NCBI GenBank assembly: GCA_039649115.1
Contig: JBBWZQ010000232.1
Coordinates: forward strand, 1-17,014
Origin: DATEJJ01 sp039649115
GTDB lineage: Bacteria; Actinomycetota; Actinomycetes; Mycobacteriales; Micromonosporaceae
Reading direction: 5' to 3'
DNA: 17,014 nucleotides
Shown here in pieces: positions 6,764 to 15,500 of the stretch. Position 1 is the first letter of the stretch; every line of letters starts with the position of its first letter. The notes under the pieces were generated by a model, which saw only the letters and a program-made list of their open reading frames with translations, made no database searches and had not been told where the DNA came from. Both the position numbers and the translations under genes were made by a program.

Positions 6764-8093
6764 AGGCATTGATCGGCGCCGCGCCCGGGACGGACGCGTC
6801 GAGGTCGGGGACAACGGGCTGTGGAAGCGACTGCGGGTCAAGATGCTGCCGACGCAGCAGGTCCTCGACGGTGTCGCGCTCGCGCACGAGGTACCCGCGG
6901 CCGCCGGCCACGAGCACCTCGGCCGGGTAGCCGTGGCTCAGGAACTGCACCGGCGACGCGGTCGGGCCGTACGCGCCGGAGCGGCCGACGCCGATCAGGT
7001 CACCGGCACGCAGCGGCGGTAGTAAGGCACCTTTGACGAGGGTGTCGTTCGGGGTACACAGTGGCCCGGTCACGTTCCACGCCTCCGTGGCGGGCTCGTT
7101 GCTCCGGTTCAGCACGCTTACCGGGAAGTTGCGCTTGACAAATGAGCCGATGCCCACCGCGGCCATATGGTGGTTGGTGCCGCCGTCGGCGATCGCGAAG
7201 CGTTCGCCCATCGACTCCTTGACGTAGCGCACCCCGACCACATAGGTGCCGGCGAGTGCGGACAGGTACCGGCCCAGCTCCATCGCGAGTCGGGTCGCCG
7301 GCAGCCGGTTGCGGAACTCTGCGAACACCGGGTTGACGACCTCGGCGAGCACTGTGACGTCGAGGTCGCGTTCCCCGTCGAAGTACGCGACACCGAGGCC
7401 GCCGCCGACGTCGACCACCTCCAGCGAGAAACCGAGTCGCGCGGCGAGCCTCTCCGCCAGATCGAGTATGCGCGAGGTGTTTTCGGCGATGACGCGTTCG
7501 TCGAGGATGCGCGTGCCCAGGTAGGCCTGGACACCGACCACGGCGAGGTTCACCCACCGGGCGAGGCGGTCCGGTTCGGCGAGCAGCTGCTCCTCGTCGA
7601 TACCGAACTGACGCGGCTTGCCGCCCATTGTCAGGCCGGATCCCTTGACCGCGAACGCCGGGTTCACCCGCAGCAGCACGCGGGGGCGCACACCGCGATC
7701 GGCAGCGAGTCGGTCGAGCAGGTCCAGCTCGCCGAACGACTCGCAGACCACCAGCGCGACCCCGCCGCTCAGGCAGGCGGCGAGCTCCTCAGCGCTCTTG
7801 CCCGGACCGAGGAAGATGGTCCTGCTGCCCGGCATGCCGGCACGCCGGGCGGTGACGAGTTCGGCCAGCGAGGAGACCTCCGCACCGGCGCCGAGGCGCT
7901 GGAACGTGGCGCACACCGCCAGGTTCGGGTTCGCCTTCAACGAGAAGTAGAGCTCCACGTCGGGGTGCAGAGCCCGGCGCAGCCCGAGGTACTGCCCGGC
8001 GAGAACGTCGCCGTCGTAGAGGTACATCGGCGTGCCGTACGCCTGCGCGAGATCGGTTACCGGTATGCCCTGGACATGTGCCGCGCCGCTCAT
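6762..8093 (-). CDS. PLP-dependent decarboxylase (LysA/BtrK-like, alanine racemase fold)
   Basis: A 443-residue fold-type III decarboxylase. YFSLKANPNLAV carries the Schiff-base Lys53; SSLAEL and VDVGGGLGVAYF (about 236-247) form the phosphate-binding part of the barrel; MELGRYLSA replaces the usual EPGR; TGPLCTPNDT supplies Cys346, and GDLIGVGRSGAYG the end of the site. These are hallmarks of diaminopimelate/ornithine decarboxylases and of BtrK, which decarboxylates glutamyl-ACP to GABA-ACP. Sitting between an ATP-grasp ligase and an ACP, it most likely decarboxylates a carrier-bound amino acid (Glu, Asp or similar). Leu357 is encoded by TTA (7023-7025). It overlaps the ATP-grasp gene by ATGA. 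Primary lysine biosynthesis is the alternative, but the context argues against it. Confidence 0.9.
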   Translation of the reverse strand: MSGAAHVQGIPVTDLAQAYGTPMYLYDGDVLAGQYLGLRRALHPDVELYFSLKANPNLAVCATFQRLGAGAEVSSLAELVTARRAGMPGSRTIFLGPGKSAEELAACLSGGVALVVCESFGELDLLDRLAADRGVRPRVLLRVNPAFAVKGSGLTMGGKPRQFGIDEEQLLAEPDRLARWVNLAVVGVQAYLGTRILDERVIAENTSRILDLAERLAARLGFSLEVVDVGGGLGVAYFDGERDLDVTVLAEVVNPVFAEFRNRLPATRLAMELGRYLSALAGTYVVGVRYVKESMGERFAIADGGTNHHMAAVGIGSFVKRNFPVSVLNRSNEPATEAWNVTGPLCTPNDTLVKGALLPPLRAGDLIGVGRSGAYGPTASPVQFLSHGYPAEVLVAGGRGYLVRERDTVEDLLRRQHLDPQSLPQPVVPDLDASVPGAAPINA

Positions 8094-9475
8094 CTCACAA
8101 CTCCTTCGCACGAGCCGGCGAGCCGCCGGGCGATTTCCTCGTCGAGCCGGTCCACCGTGGCCATGTCGTCGGCGACGACGAGGCCGTACAGCCGGCCCTC
8201 GACCGGCTGGCCCGGCTTGGCGGCGCTGAGCGCCGCGTTGACCGTGGCGTAGTTGTTGACCAGCAGCCCTTCGCCACCGGGGATGTTGAGCAGCAGCCCG
8301 GCAAGCAGGTCCCGCACCCGGCCGAAGGGCAGCGGGCGGGTCAGTCGCACCGGATAGTGCCGGGCGAGGGCGACCTGCCCGACACCCACAACCTCCTCCC
8401 ACAGCCGTACCTGGTAGGTCGACATGTTGTTGCGCGCGTTGATCTCGACGACCGGGTACAGGCCGCCGGACGGGTCGATCATCGCATCGACGCCGACAAC
8501 GCCGAAGTAGCCGTCCTCGGCAAGCGCCGCACCGATCTTCTCCGCTACCGCGATCAGCTCGGCGTCCTGCGCGCCGGTCAGCCGTGCCGGCATTCGGTGT
8601 CCCTTGTGGACGCCGTTGTCGGTCACCGCCTCCTTGACGAAATCGAAGCGGACCTGCCCGTCGCGGCTCACCGTGAACTGGTAGTTGAGGTCGGCAGCCT
8701 TCGGCACCCACTCCTCCACGACCAGGCCGATCCTGTCGGTCCCGGCGCGGCGTAACCGGCCGCGCACCATCCGGTCGAGCTGGTCGAGCCGGCGCCCGTC
8801 GTCCAGGACCGAGATGCCCCTGCCTGAGACGCCGTAGGCGTCCTTGACAGCCAGCCGCGCCCCACCGGCCAGCAGCCCGTGCGCCAGGGCGACCGCGTCC
8901 ACCCAGCTCGCCGTGTCGTCACAGGCCCGGCCGCAGGGCTGGCGCAGCCCGAGCCGGTCAGCGAGGCGCCGACTGTACACCTTGCTGTTGACCGCTTTGC
9001 ATATCTGCGCCGTGGGCGCCGCCAGCGGCAGCCCGGTGGTGGTGGCGAGCCGTTCCTCGTCGTCGGAGACGCCATGCGGCAGGATCGCGGCGCCCGACGG
9101 CGCGAGCCGGCTCAGCGCCTCGACGACCGCCGGGTCACGCAGGCCGTCGTCAGTGACCGTGCGCTCGGGTGCGCCGTCCGCGACGATGAGGCGCGGCAGG
9201 CCGAACCGGAGGTCGGCGAGGTGGGCCAGGTGGTCGGGGTCGGGGTGGCCCTTGACGACGGCCACGTCGTCGGGGCCGGCCAGCAGCATCGCGAACTCGT
9301 CCATCCGGTTGACGACGAGGTTGGACGACGCGAAGCCGACACTGGGCAACCCCAGCTCGCCCCGCGCCCAACAGGTCTCGACCTCGAAATTGCCGAGCAG
9401 GACGAGCGGCGCGTGGATGTCCACGGCGATCGATGACTTCAGCCGGTCGATGAAACCCGGCGTGGGTTCGGACAC
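8090..9475 (-). CDS. ATP-grasp ligase, probable amino acid:ACP ligase
   Basis: A 461-residue ATP-grasp enzyme with a pre-ATP-grasp N-terminal region (APLVLLGNFEVETCWA). ATP-grasp landmarks are visible: Lys211 in RLAVKDAYGVSGRGISV with the glycine loop at 215-220, the adenine-contact strand LVVEEWVP (251-258), VGVDAMID with Asp330, and the metal-binding VVEINARNN with Glu344 and Asn346. These enzymes activate a carboxylate as acyl phosphate. With the decarboxylase and ACP next door the closest known logic is BtrJ, which ligates Glu to an ACP. The GTG start is supported by GGGAGG four bases upstream. Leu241 is a TTA codon (8753-8755). The amino acid used cannot be read from the sequence; peptide ligation is an alternative. 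Confidence 0.87.
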   Translation of the reverse strand: MSEPTPGFIDRLKSSIAVDIHAPLVLLGNFEVETCWARGELGLPSVGFASSNLVVNRMDEFAMLLAGPDDVAVVKGHPDPDHLAHLADLRFGLPRLIVADGAPERTVTDDGLRDPAVVEALSRLAPSGAAILPHGVSDDEERLATTTGLPLAAPTAQICKAVNSKVYSRRLADRLGLRQPCGRACDDTASWVDAVALAHGLLAGGARLAVKDAYGVSGRGISVLDDGRRLDQLDRMVRGRLRRAGTDRIGLVVEEWVPKAADLNYQFTVSRDGQVRFDFVKEAVTDNGVHKGHRMPARLTGAQDAELIAVAEKIGAALAEDGYFGVVGVDAMIDPSGGLYPVVEINARNNMSTYQVRLWEEVVGVGQVALARHYPVRLTRPLPFGRVRDLLAGLLLNIPGGEGLLVNNYATVNAALSAAKPGQPVEGRLYGLVVADDMATVDRLDEEIARRLAGSCEGVVR

Positions 9476-9479
9476 GGGG

Positions 9480-9485
9480 CCTCCC
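9480..9485 (-). promoter_or_regulatory. Ribosome binding site deciding the ATP-grasp GTG start
   Basis: GGGAGG followed by four bases and GTG at 9475. The frame is open further upstream into the KAS III gene, so this site sets the start. Confidence 0.75.
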
Positions 9486-9513
9486 TGCTGCAGGTGCGGT
9501 CCGACGGTGCGGT

Positions 9514-10446
9514 TCAATGCCCGGCCACCATCGCCGAGAAGGTCGCGCCGAGGCCGACGGAGACCATCAGGTACCGGTCTCCGGGGCGGACGCGGCCGCG
9601 CTCCAGGGCGGATGCCAGGTTGATGAAGGGGTCGGCGCCGAAGCAGTGCCCGAGTACCGGGACGTTGTCCAGGAATACCCGCTCGACCGGGTATCCGATC
9701 GCCTGGCACAGCCGCACCCAGGAGACGCGGTTGACGTTGTGCGGGATGACGAGATCGACCTCCGCGAGGTCCAGCCCGGCCTGCCGGGCCGCGCGGCTCA
9801 TCACGTCGCAGAGCGCGTTCCCGTAGGCCTGGTGGAACTGGGCCGACAGCTCGCCGGCGAGCAGCAGCCCGTCGCGGAAGCGTCCATCGGTGTGGGTGGC
9901 ATAGGACAGCACGCGCTCGCCCGGACCGTCGATGCCGACCAGCACCGCGGCCGTCCCCTCGCCCATCACCGTGGTCGCCGGGATGAACTGCGCGGTGGGC
10001 GTGAATGCCTTCTCCCCGGCGAGGACCAGCGCGAGGGCGTCCGGGTCACCGCCGTCGGCCAGCAGTTGGCCCGCGAGGTACACGGCGAGCAGGCCGGAGG
10101 CACACGCGTGCTGGGTGAGCGCGAATGCGGTCGCGGTGCTGAGCCCCAGTTCGCGACAGACGCGGGTGAGGATTGCGGTCGGATCGGCCGAGACCTTCTG
10201 CAGCGTGCGTGCGGCCACGACGTATCGCACCTGGTGCTCGCGCCCGCGCAGGGCCGCCAGCTTGCCGGCCGCGGCGAGGAGGATGTCCGCCAGGTCGGAG
10301 GTGGCGGCCCAGCGCACGGTGTCCAGCCCGTAGTAGCGACGGAACAGCTTCGCCTCCGACCGCGAAAGCCCCTGCGGTCCACATACCGCCTCGATCGGGA
10401 CGACCGTGTCCGGCACGTGGGCGGAGATCCCAGCCAACGTGATCAT
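9514..10446 (-). CDS. KAS III-type ketoacyl synthase / acyltransferase
   Basis: A 310-residue protein with the complete KAS III layout. It begins ITLAGISAHVPDTVV; TQHACASGLLAV contains the nucleophile Cys115; VIPHNVNRVSW gives His236; the last segment GHCFGADPFINL has His267 where FabH has Asn; and it ends YLMVSVGLGATFSAMVAGH. The family transfers acyl groups from CoA or ACP to a second thioester or, in secondary-metabolism variants such as CerJ, to O or N nucleophiles. The Asn-to-His change means decarboxylative condensation cannot be assumed. It overlaps the upstream ACP by ATGA (GGAG at proper spacing), so that ACP is its likely partner, and is followed by a 38-base gap. Confidence 0.9.
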   Translation of the reverse strand: MITLAGISAHVPDTVVPIEAVCGPQGLSRSEAKLFRRYYGLDTVRWAATSDLADILLAAAGKLAALRGREHQVRYVVAARTLQKVSADPTAILTRVCRELGLSTATAFALTQHACASGLLAVYLAGQLLADGGDPDALALVLAGEKAFTPTAQFIPATTVMGEGTAAVLVGIDGPGERVLSYATHTDGRFRDGLLLAGELSAQFHQAYGNALCDVMSRAARQAGLDLAEVDLVIPHNVNRVSWVRLCQAIGYPVERVFLDNVPVLGHCFGADPFINLASALERGRVRPGDRYLMVSVGLGATFSAMVAGH

Positions 10447-10739
10447 GGCGTTCTCCGTAACGGCGGTGCCTGCGCGGCGAGCGCCCCCGCGAGGTACGCC
10501 GCGAGCGCCGCGACGGTGGTGTGGTCCCAGACCAGTGTCGGAGCCACCGCCAGGTGCAGCTCGTCCTCGATGTCGCCACAGAGCGCGAAGCTGTAGACGG
10601 AGTCAAGTCCGTACGCGGTGAGCGGGGTGCCCGCGTCGATGTCCTCGGGGTCGCGCCCGACGTAATACGCAACGCGATCAGTGAGCCATTGTTGAAGCGT
10701 CGCTTTTGCCGGACCGGTCCTTGCAGGGGGATCGGGCAC
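10443..10739 (-). CDS. Acyl carrier protein
   Basis: A 98-residue carrier protein. WLTDRVAYYVGRDPEDID is helix 1, AYGLDSVYSFAL (42-53) holds the phosphopantetheine attachment Ser47 in GLDS, and EDELHLAVAPTLVWDHTTVAALAAYLA is helices 3-4. The DSV and VWDHTT features are closer to PKS/NRPS-type carriers than to the fatty acid synthase ACP. The GTG start has AAGGAG six bases upstream. Leu94, near the C-terminus, is a TTA codon (10458-10460). It lies between the ACAD/ligase genes and the KAS III gene, so it probably holds the fatty acyl chain activated by the ligase; the second ACP in this operon would then be the aminoacyl carrier. Confidence 0.92.
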   Translation of the reverse strand: MPDPPARTGPAKATLQQWLTDRVAYYVGRDPEDIDAGTPLTAYGLDSVYSFALCGDIEDELHLAVAPTLVWDHTTVAALAAYLAGALAAQAPPLRRTP

Positions 10740-10745
10740 GTGTCT

Positions 10746-10751
10746 CTCCTT
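10746..10751 (-). promoter_or_regulatory. Ribosome binding site deciding the ACP GTG start
   Basis: AAGGAG six bases before GTG 10739, inside the 56-base gap after the ACAD-like gene. Confidence 0.75.
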
Positions 10752-10795
10752 GTCGGAACGGGCGACGCCGGCGAGGCCGGCGCCAGGGAGGTCGG

Positions 10796-12517
10796 TCAGC
10801 CTGGCACGGACCGGTCGCTCAGGTCGAAGGTCCGCCGTGCCTCGTGGCGCTCGACCGCGGCCTGCAGCAGCGCTGTCGCGACGCCTTCGGCCACGGATGG
10901 GGTCAGGTCCGGCGGGGGACCGCACCGCGGCCCGAGCCGGCGGGCGAGTCGAGCCAGTGCCGCGGTGACCCACCCCTCGTCGCCCAGGAACGGGTCGCCC
11001 GTCCCGCGGTGCTGCCACCACACGCCGACGCAGCACGCCGCGGCCAGTACGACGGTGTACCGGGCAGCCAGTTCGTACGCCGATGTCGACGCGTCGATTG
11101 TCAGGTCGCGGGGCGGCAACGCCAGGCAATCCAGCCGCACCGAGCGCAGCGCACCGCGGAAGTGCCGGATCAGGCCCGGTAGGGGGCCGTCGCCGCCGAC
11201 CGCATCGGCGGCCCCGACCAGGGTGGCGGTGATCCCGTCACCCTTCGACAGGCCGGGCAGGAGCCGCTCGAAACGCAGCTCGGGCAGGGGCGCTCCGGGC
11301 CGGAACAGCTCCGGCGGTGCGGGCTCCCCGTTGAACCAGGCCCGGCGGGCCAGGCGCGGCAGTTGGGGGAGGATCGTCACCTGGCAGGCGGCGCGGGAGG
11401 CGTGCCCGAAACCGGCCGGGGCCAGGTCGCGGGCGAGCTTGCCGGCGATCGCGTACGGCCCCTCCCGCAGGTACGACTGCGCGCCGAGCACGGTGGCGAG
11501 CGCGTCCGTCGCGTCCATGAGCAGCCGCGCGTTGAGATACTTCGACGCCGACGCCAGGACCGACGTTTCGTCGGGGAGCAGGTGCAGCGCGCGGGTGACC
11601 ACGGTGCTGAAGGCATCAACTGTGAGCAGGTCGGTGAAGGCGTCCACGAGCACCCCGCGCACGTACGGCAGATCGATGACGGCACCCCCGTAGAGCCGCC
11701 TGGCCTGGGCGAACCCGATCGAGATCCGTAGCACCGTGTCGAGGATGCCGACCATCATCGCGGGCATCGTGCTGCGCGTGAGCTGGAATGAGCACAGTGC
11801 GGTCTCCACGCCACGGCCCGCCGCGCCGAGGATGCTGTCGCCGCTCACCGCGCAGTCGACGAACTCCGCGCCGCCGAGCGGCACGCCGCGCATGCCGGCG
11901 CTGGTGAAGCGCGGCAGGTAACGCAGGGCGCCGGGCTCCAGCTGGTCCTTGACCACGAGGAACTGGCTGTGGCTGCGGCTACCCGGGGCGGGGCTGGTGC
12001 GGGCGAATACGACCATCGCGTCGCAGCGCCGGAGGTTGGTGACCACCTCCTTGCGCCCGTTGAGCCGCCAGCCGGACCCTTCAGGTGTCGCGGCGAACTC
12101 GGCCCGGGAGAAGTCGTTGCCGTGGGCCAGTTCGTGGTAGGCCGACGACACCTTGCGGTTGCGCAGCAGGAGTTCGGCGACGGTGCGCTGCTGGGCGGGA
12201 TCGCCACTGGCCCAGACGTTCACGGCGGCGATGAAGGAGGCGAAGCCGTACCCGAGGCCCAGGCACGGATCGCGCCGCCAGACCGCCCGCATGACCTCGA
12301 CGAACTCGTCCACCTGGGTGAACCGGCCGCCGAGCGCGGCGGGCACGAACTCGGCGCCGAGGCCGTACCGGTCGAGGAGGGCCTCGCCCGCGACGGACAT
12401 TTCCTGCCGCTCGTCGGCGTCGAGCAGCGCGGCGTGCCCGACCGGGCTGGTCACGTCTGTCGGGTCTCCGAAGGCCCGTTCCAGCGCGTCCACTCGCCGT
12501 AGTGTCCTCGTGCTCAT
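10796..12517 (-). CDS. ACAD-like flavoprotein with C-terminal extension and altered active site
   Basis: A 573-residue protein, about 190 residues longer than a usual ACAD. The ACAD core spans about 30-395: an N-terminal helical part (YGLGAEFVPAALGGRF), the middle domain (WRLNGRKEVVTNL, 150-162), and the C-terminal helices with RRLYGGAVIDLPYVRGVL. The FAD/substrate signature is degenerate (SAYHELAHGNDFSR instead of ALTEPxxGSD). Where the catalytic Glu of the EGT motif should be, the sequence is AGFGHAS, with His372. Residues about 395-573 are an extra domain (AYELAARYTVVLAAACCVG) that matches the end of the upstream fusion protein, so the two are paralogues and may form a heteromer. The ATG overlaps the fusion stop (ATGA). 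It may be a catalytically altered or structural subunit. Confidence 0.82.
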   Translation of the reverse strand: MSTRTLRRVDALERAFGDPTDVTSPVGHAALLDADERQEMSVAGEALLDRYGLGAEFVPAALGGRFTQVDEFVEVMRAVWRRDPCLGLGYGFASFIAAVNVWASGDPAQQRTVAELLLRNRKVSSAYHELAHGNDFSRAEFAATPEGSGWRLNGRKEVVTNLRRCDAMVVFARTSPAPGSRSHSQFLVVKDQLEPGALRYLPRFTSAGMRGVPLGGAEFVDCAVSGDSILGAAGRGVETALCSFQLTRSTMPAMMVGILDTVLRISIGFAQARRLYGGAVIDLPYVRGVLVDAFTDLLTVDAFSTVVTRALHLLPDETSVLASASKYLNARLLMDATDALATVLGAQSYLREGPYAIAGKLARDLAPAGFGHASRAACQVTILPQLPRLARRAWFNGEPAPPELFRPGAPLPELRFERLLPGLSKGDGITATLVGAADAVGGDGPLPGLIRHFRGALRSVRLDCLALPPRDLTIDASTSAYELAARYTVVLAAACCVGVWWQHRGTGDPFLGDEGWVTAALARLARRLGPRCGPPPDLTPSVAEGVATALLQAAVERHEARRTFDLSDRSVPG

Positions 12518-15500
12518 CGGACCTGCCCCTCGGTTGTCGACCCGGGTCGGTTCGAGCCGGCGAACAGCGAGACGGTATCGGCGCTGACGGCGCCGACCAG
12601 CCATCCGACGAAACGGTCCGTCAGTGCTGCGTCGATGTCGGTTGCGACGACGTCGCGGTGGCCCAGGCAGGCGAGCAGCTCGCGGAGCACTATCCGCGGC
12701 CAGAGGGCCCCCGTCCACAGCTCGTCTTCCATGCGTGGGCTCGCGTTCGCGGCCCACAGGTGCAGGCAGGCCGCCGCGGCGACGCACAGCTCGTACTCGG
12801 CGGCGAGGTCGAAGGCAGCCGCGCCCGGGTGCCGGGCGGGACGCGTCGTCGCCATCCTCGCGTGGACGCTGGCGGTCACCTCACACAGCGCGCGCGTGGC
12901 GTCGGCCAGCTCGGCGGGGGCATGCCCCTGGCGCACCGCGCTCACCACCCGCTCCAGAACCGAGGGGAGGCCCTGGATGATGCTGCACCCGATCGACGTG
13001 GCCGGGCGCAGCCCCGCCGGGTCGAACGGGCGCTGCCCGGTTGACATGGTGACGGCCTCGGCCAGCCCTTCGTCATCGCAGACGCCCTCCCGGTAACCAC
13101 GGACCAGGCGCGGGAACTGGTTGATCAGGGCGTGCCGGTTCACCACGGTGCTGCCGTCGAAGATCGCGACGACGCGGTGGTCGCGAGCCAGTTTCTGGAA
13201 CGCGCCGTCGGCGTACTGGTGGTCCAGGAAGGACCGGGACCCGAGCAGCTCACCGAGCTCGCCGATGGCGCGGTCGACGAGCGTCGGTGCGAGGGCCTTC
13301 ACGACTGACGACAGCACACTGAGCTCGCCGGTGAGCGAGTGGATGGCCCGCGCGGCGACGGTGGCCACCGCCTCGACCGCGAGCAGTGCCGCGCCACAAC
13401 GGGCCAGGATCGCCCGGACGTTGGGTCGGTCGATCAGCGGCCGCTCCTGGATGATCCGCTCGACGGCGAACCGGGTGGCCACGCGCACGGCATGCTCACC
13501 GGCCCCGAGCGACAGTGCCGTACACAGGATACGGGTCAGCTGAAGTCCACAGAGGACGGTCTCCAGGCCGCTGCCCGGGACGCCGACGAGGGCAGAGCGC
13601 CGCACCCCCGCGCCGTGGAACGTGATGCCGCTGATGTCGGCTCCGCGTACGCCGAGCGTGCGTACCTTCGGGGCGAGGTGGTAGCCCGCTGCGGCCAGCT
13701 CGTCCTTGTCGACCAGGAAAAGGCTGAAGGAGCGGGGGCCGGGCCTGGTGTCCGTGCGGGCCAGCACGCAGAGGTGGCTGCCGAGGGTGGCATTGTTGAT
13801 CAACCACTTCCGGCCGTGGAGCCGGTAGCCGTCGCCCTCGCGGACGGCGACCACGTCGCCGGCCAAAAGGTCGGCGCCGTGCGCCGGCTCCGAGAGCGCC
13901 CAGCTCACCCGGGCGCCGCCCATGATCCGGTTGGCCAGGTCGCGAGCCTGTGCCTCGTCGCCGGCGAGCCATACACACACCGCGCCGAGGAACGTCTTGA
14001 CGTGGGCGACCGCCACGGTGACATCGCGGCGCGCGACCGCCCGCCACAGCCGCAACGCTTCCGGGTACGAGGCCAGCCGCCCGCCGTGCTCGGCCGGCAC
14101 GTAGTAGCCGGACAGGCCGAGCAGGTCCAGCTCAGCGCAGATCGCGGCCGGGAACTCCTCGGACCGGTCCAGCTCCGCGCAGCGCGCCGGCGACAAGCCG
14201 GCGATCGTCTCGAGGGCGGCCTCAAACTCGTCCACCGCCCCGCGCGGCGGCGCATGCCCGGGGCCGCCGCCCGGTGCGTCACGTGCCGCGGAGGCGCGGA
14301 CCTGCATCAGGCGGGCAACGGCCGGTTCCACAATGGCATGGACGGGGTGCAGTTCGCCGGCGAGGAAGAGCCTCCGCATCGCGGTCCGCTCGATCTTGCC
14401 GCTGGTTGTCCGGCGGACGCCGCCGCGGCGGACCAGCAGCACGTTGCCGGCGCCGATCGCGAACGACCGGGACACCTGCCGCGCGATCGCCCAAACGATC
14501 CGTGGCAGTTCGTCCGGGTCCACCCGCGGTCCGATCTCCTGCACGATCACCACCCGCTCGTCCGGCGCCGCGACACCGAAGGCGGCACCGAAGTGGCCGG
14601 TCAGCGCGGGGTGCGCGGCACGCGCCTCCTGCTCGAGGTCCTGCGGATACAGGTTCCGACCGTGGACGATCATCATCTCCCTGCGCCGTCCGGTCACGTA
14701 CACCTCGCCGGCGACGAGGGCGCCCAGATCACCGGTGCGCAACCACCCGGCGTCGCCGTCGGCGGTCTCCGCGTTGAAGGTCTCCGCGGTTGCCTCCGGG
14801 CGACCCCAGTACCCCCGTGCGATGCTCGGGCCGCGCAGCCACACCTCTCCTACCGTGTTCTCGGCCAGCACCGCCCGGGTGCCGGGGTCCACAATGCACA
14901 CGTCGAAGGCGTCCGGTGCGCCACACGAGACGATCTCGCGTCCGACGCCAGGGACGATCTCGCCGGCGTCGGCGCGGGCGGCGTCGATCCGGCGCACCAG
15001 CGGGCGGCGCGCCCGCTCCTTGATCGTGATGTAGACGGTCGCCTCGGCCATGCCGTACCCGGGGCTCATGGTCTCCGCACGGAACCCGGCGGCGGCGAAG
15101 CGTTCAATGAACGCGGTCATGGTCGGCGCGTGGATCGGCTCCGATCCGTTGACCACGACCTGCCAGCGAGCGAGGTCGACGCCGGCCAGCTGCTCGTCGG
15201 TCACCATGCGCCGGCACAGATCGAAGGCGAAGTTGGGGGCGGCCGAAACCGCCACGTCGTACCGATCGATGAGGCGCAACCAGTCGACCGGGCGGCGCAG
15301 GAAGGCGGTCGCCCTCATCAGCACGCAGGACCCGCCGAGAAGCAGCGGCGTGGTGAGCACCACGATCAACCCCATGTCATGGTGGAGCGGGATCCAGCCG
15401 CCGAAGCGGGTGGATTCGCTGGCCTCCAGGCGACGGGCGCACGCCGCTACGTTGGCCAGAAGGTTTGCGTGGCCGACCATCACGCCCTTCGGGTCCCCGG

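Noticed and set aside
6762..8093. Primary-metabolism diaminopimelate decarboxylase (lysA)
   Set aside because: The fold matches, but the EPGR motif is replaced by ELGR and the gene is embedded between an ATP-grasp ligase and an ACP, so a lysA symbol is not justified.
7167..8252. A 361-codon plus-strand frame opposite the decarboxylase
   Set aside because: Composition is Arg/Glu/His/Val-rich with no recognisable motif, while the minus strand has unambiguous PLP decarboxylase motifs.
9517..10596. A 359-codon plus-strand frame opposite the KAS III gene
   Set aside because: The minus strand carries clear KAS III active-site motifs; the plus frame is a shadow.
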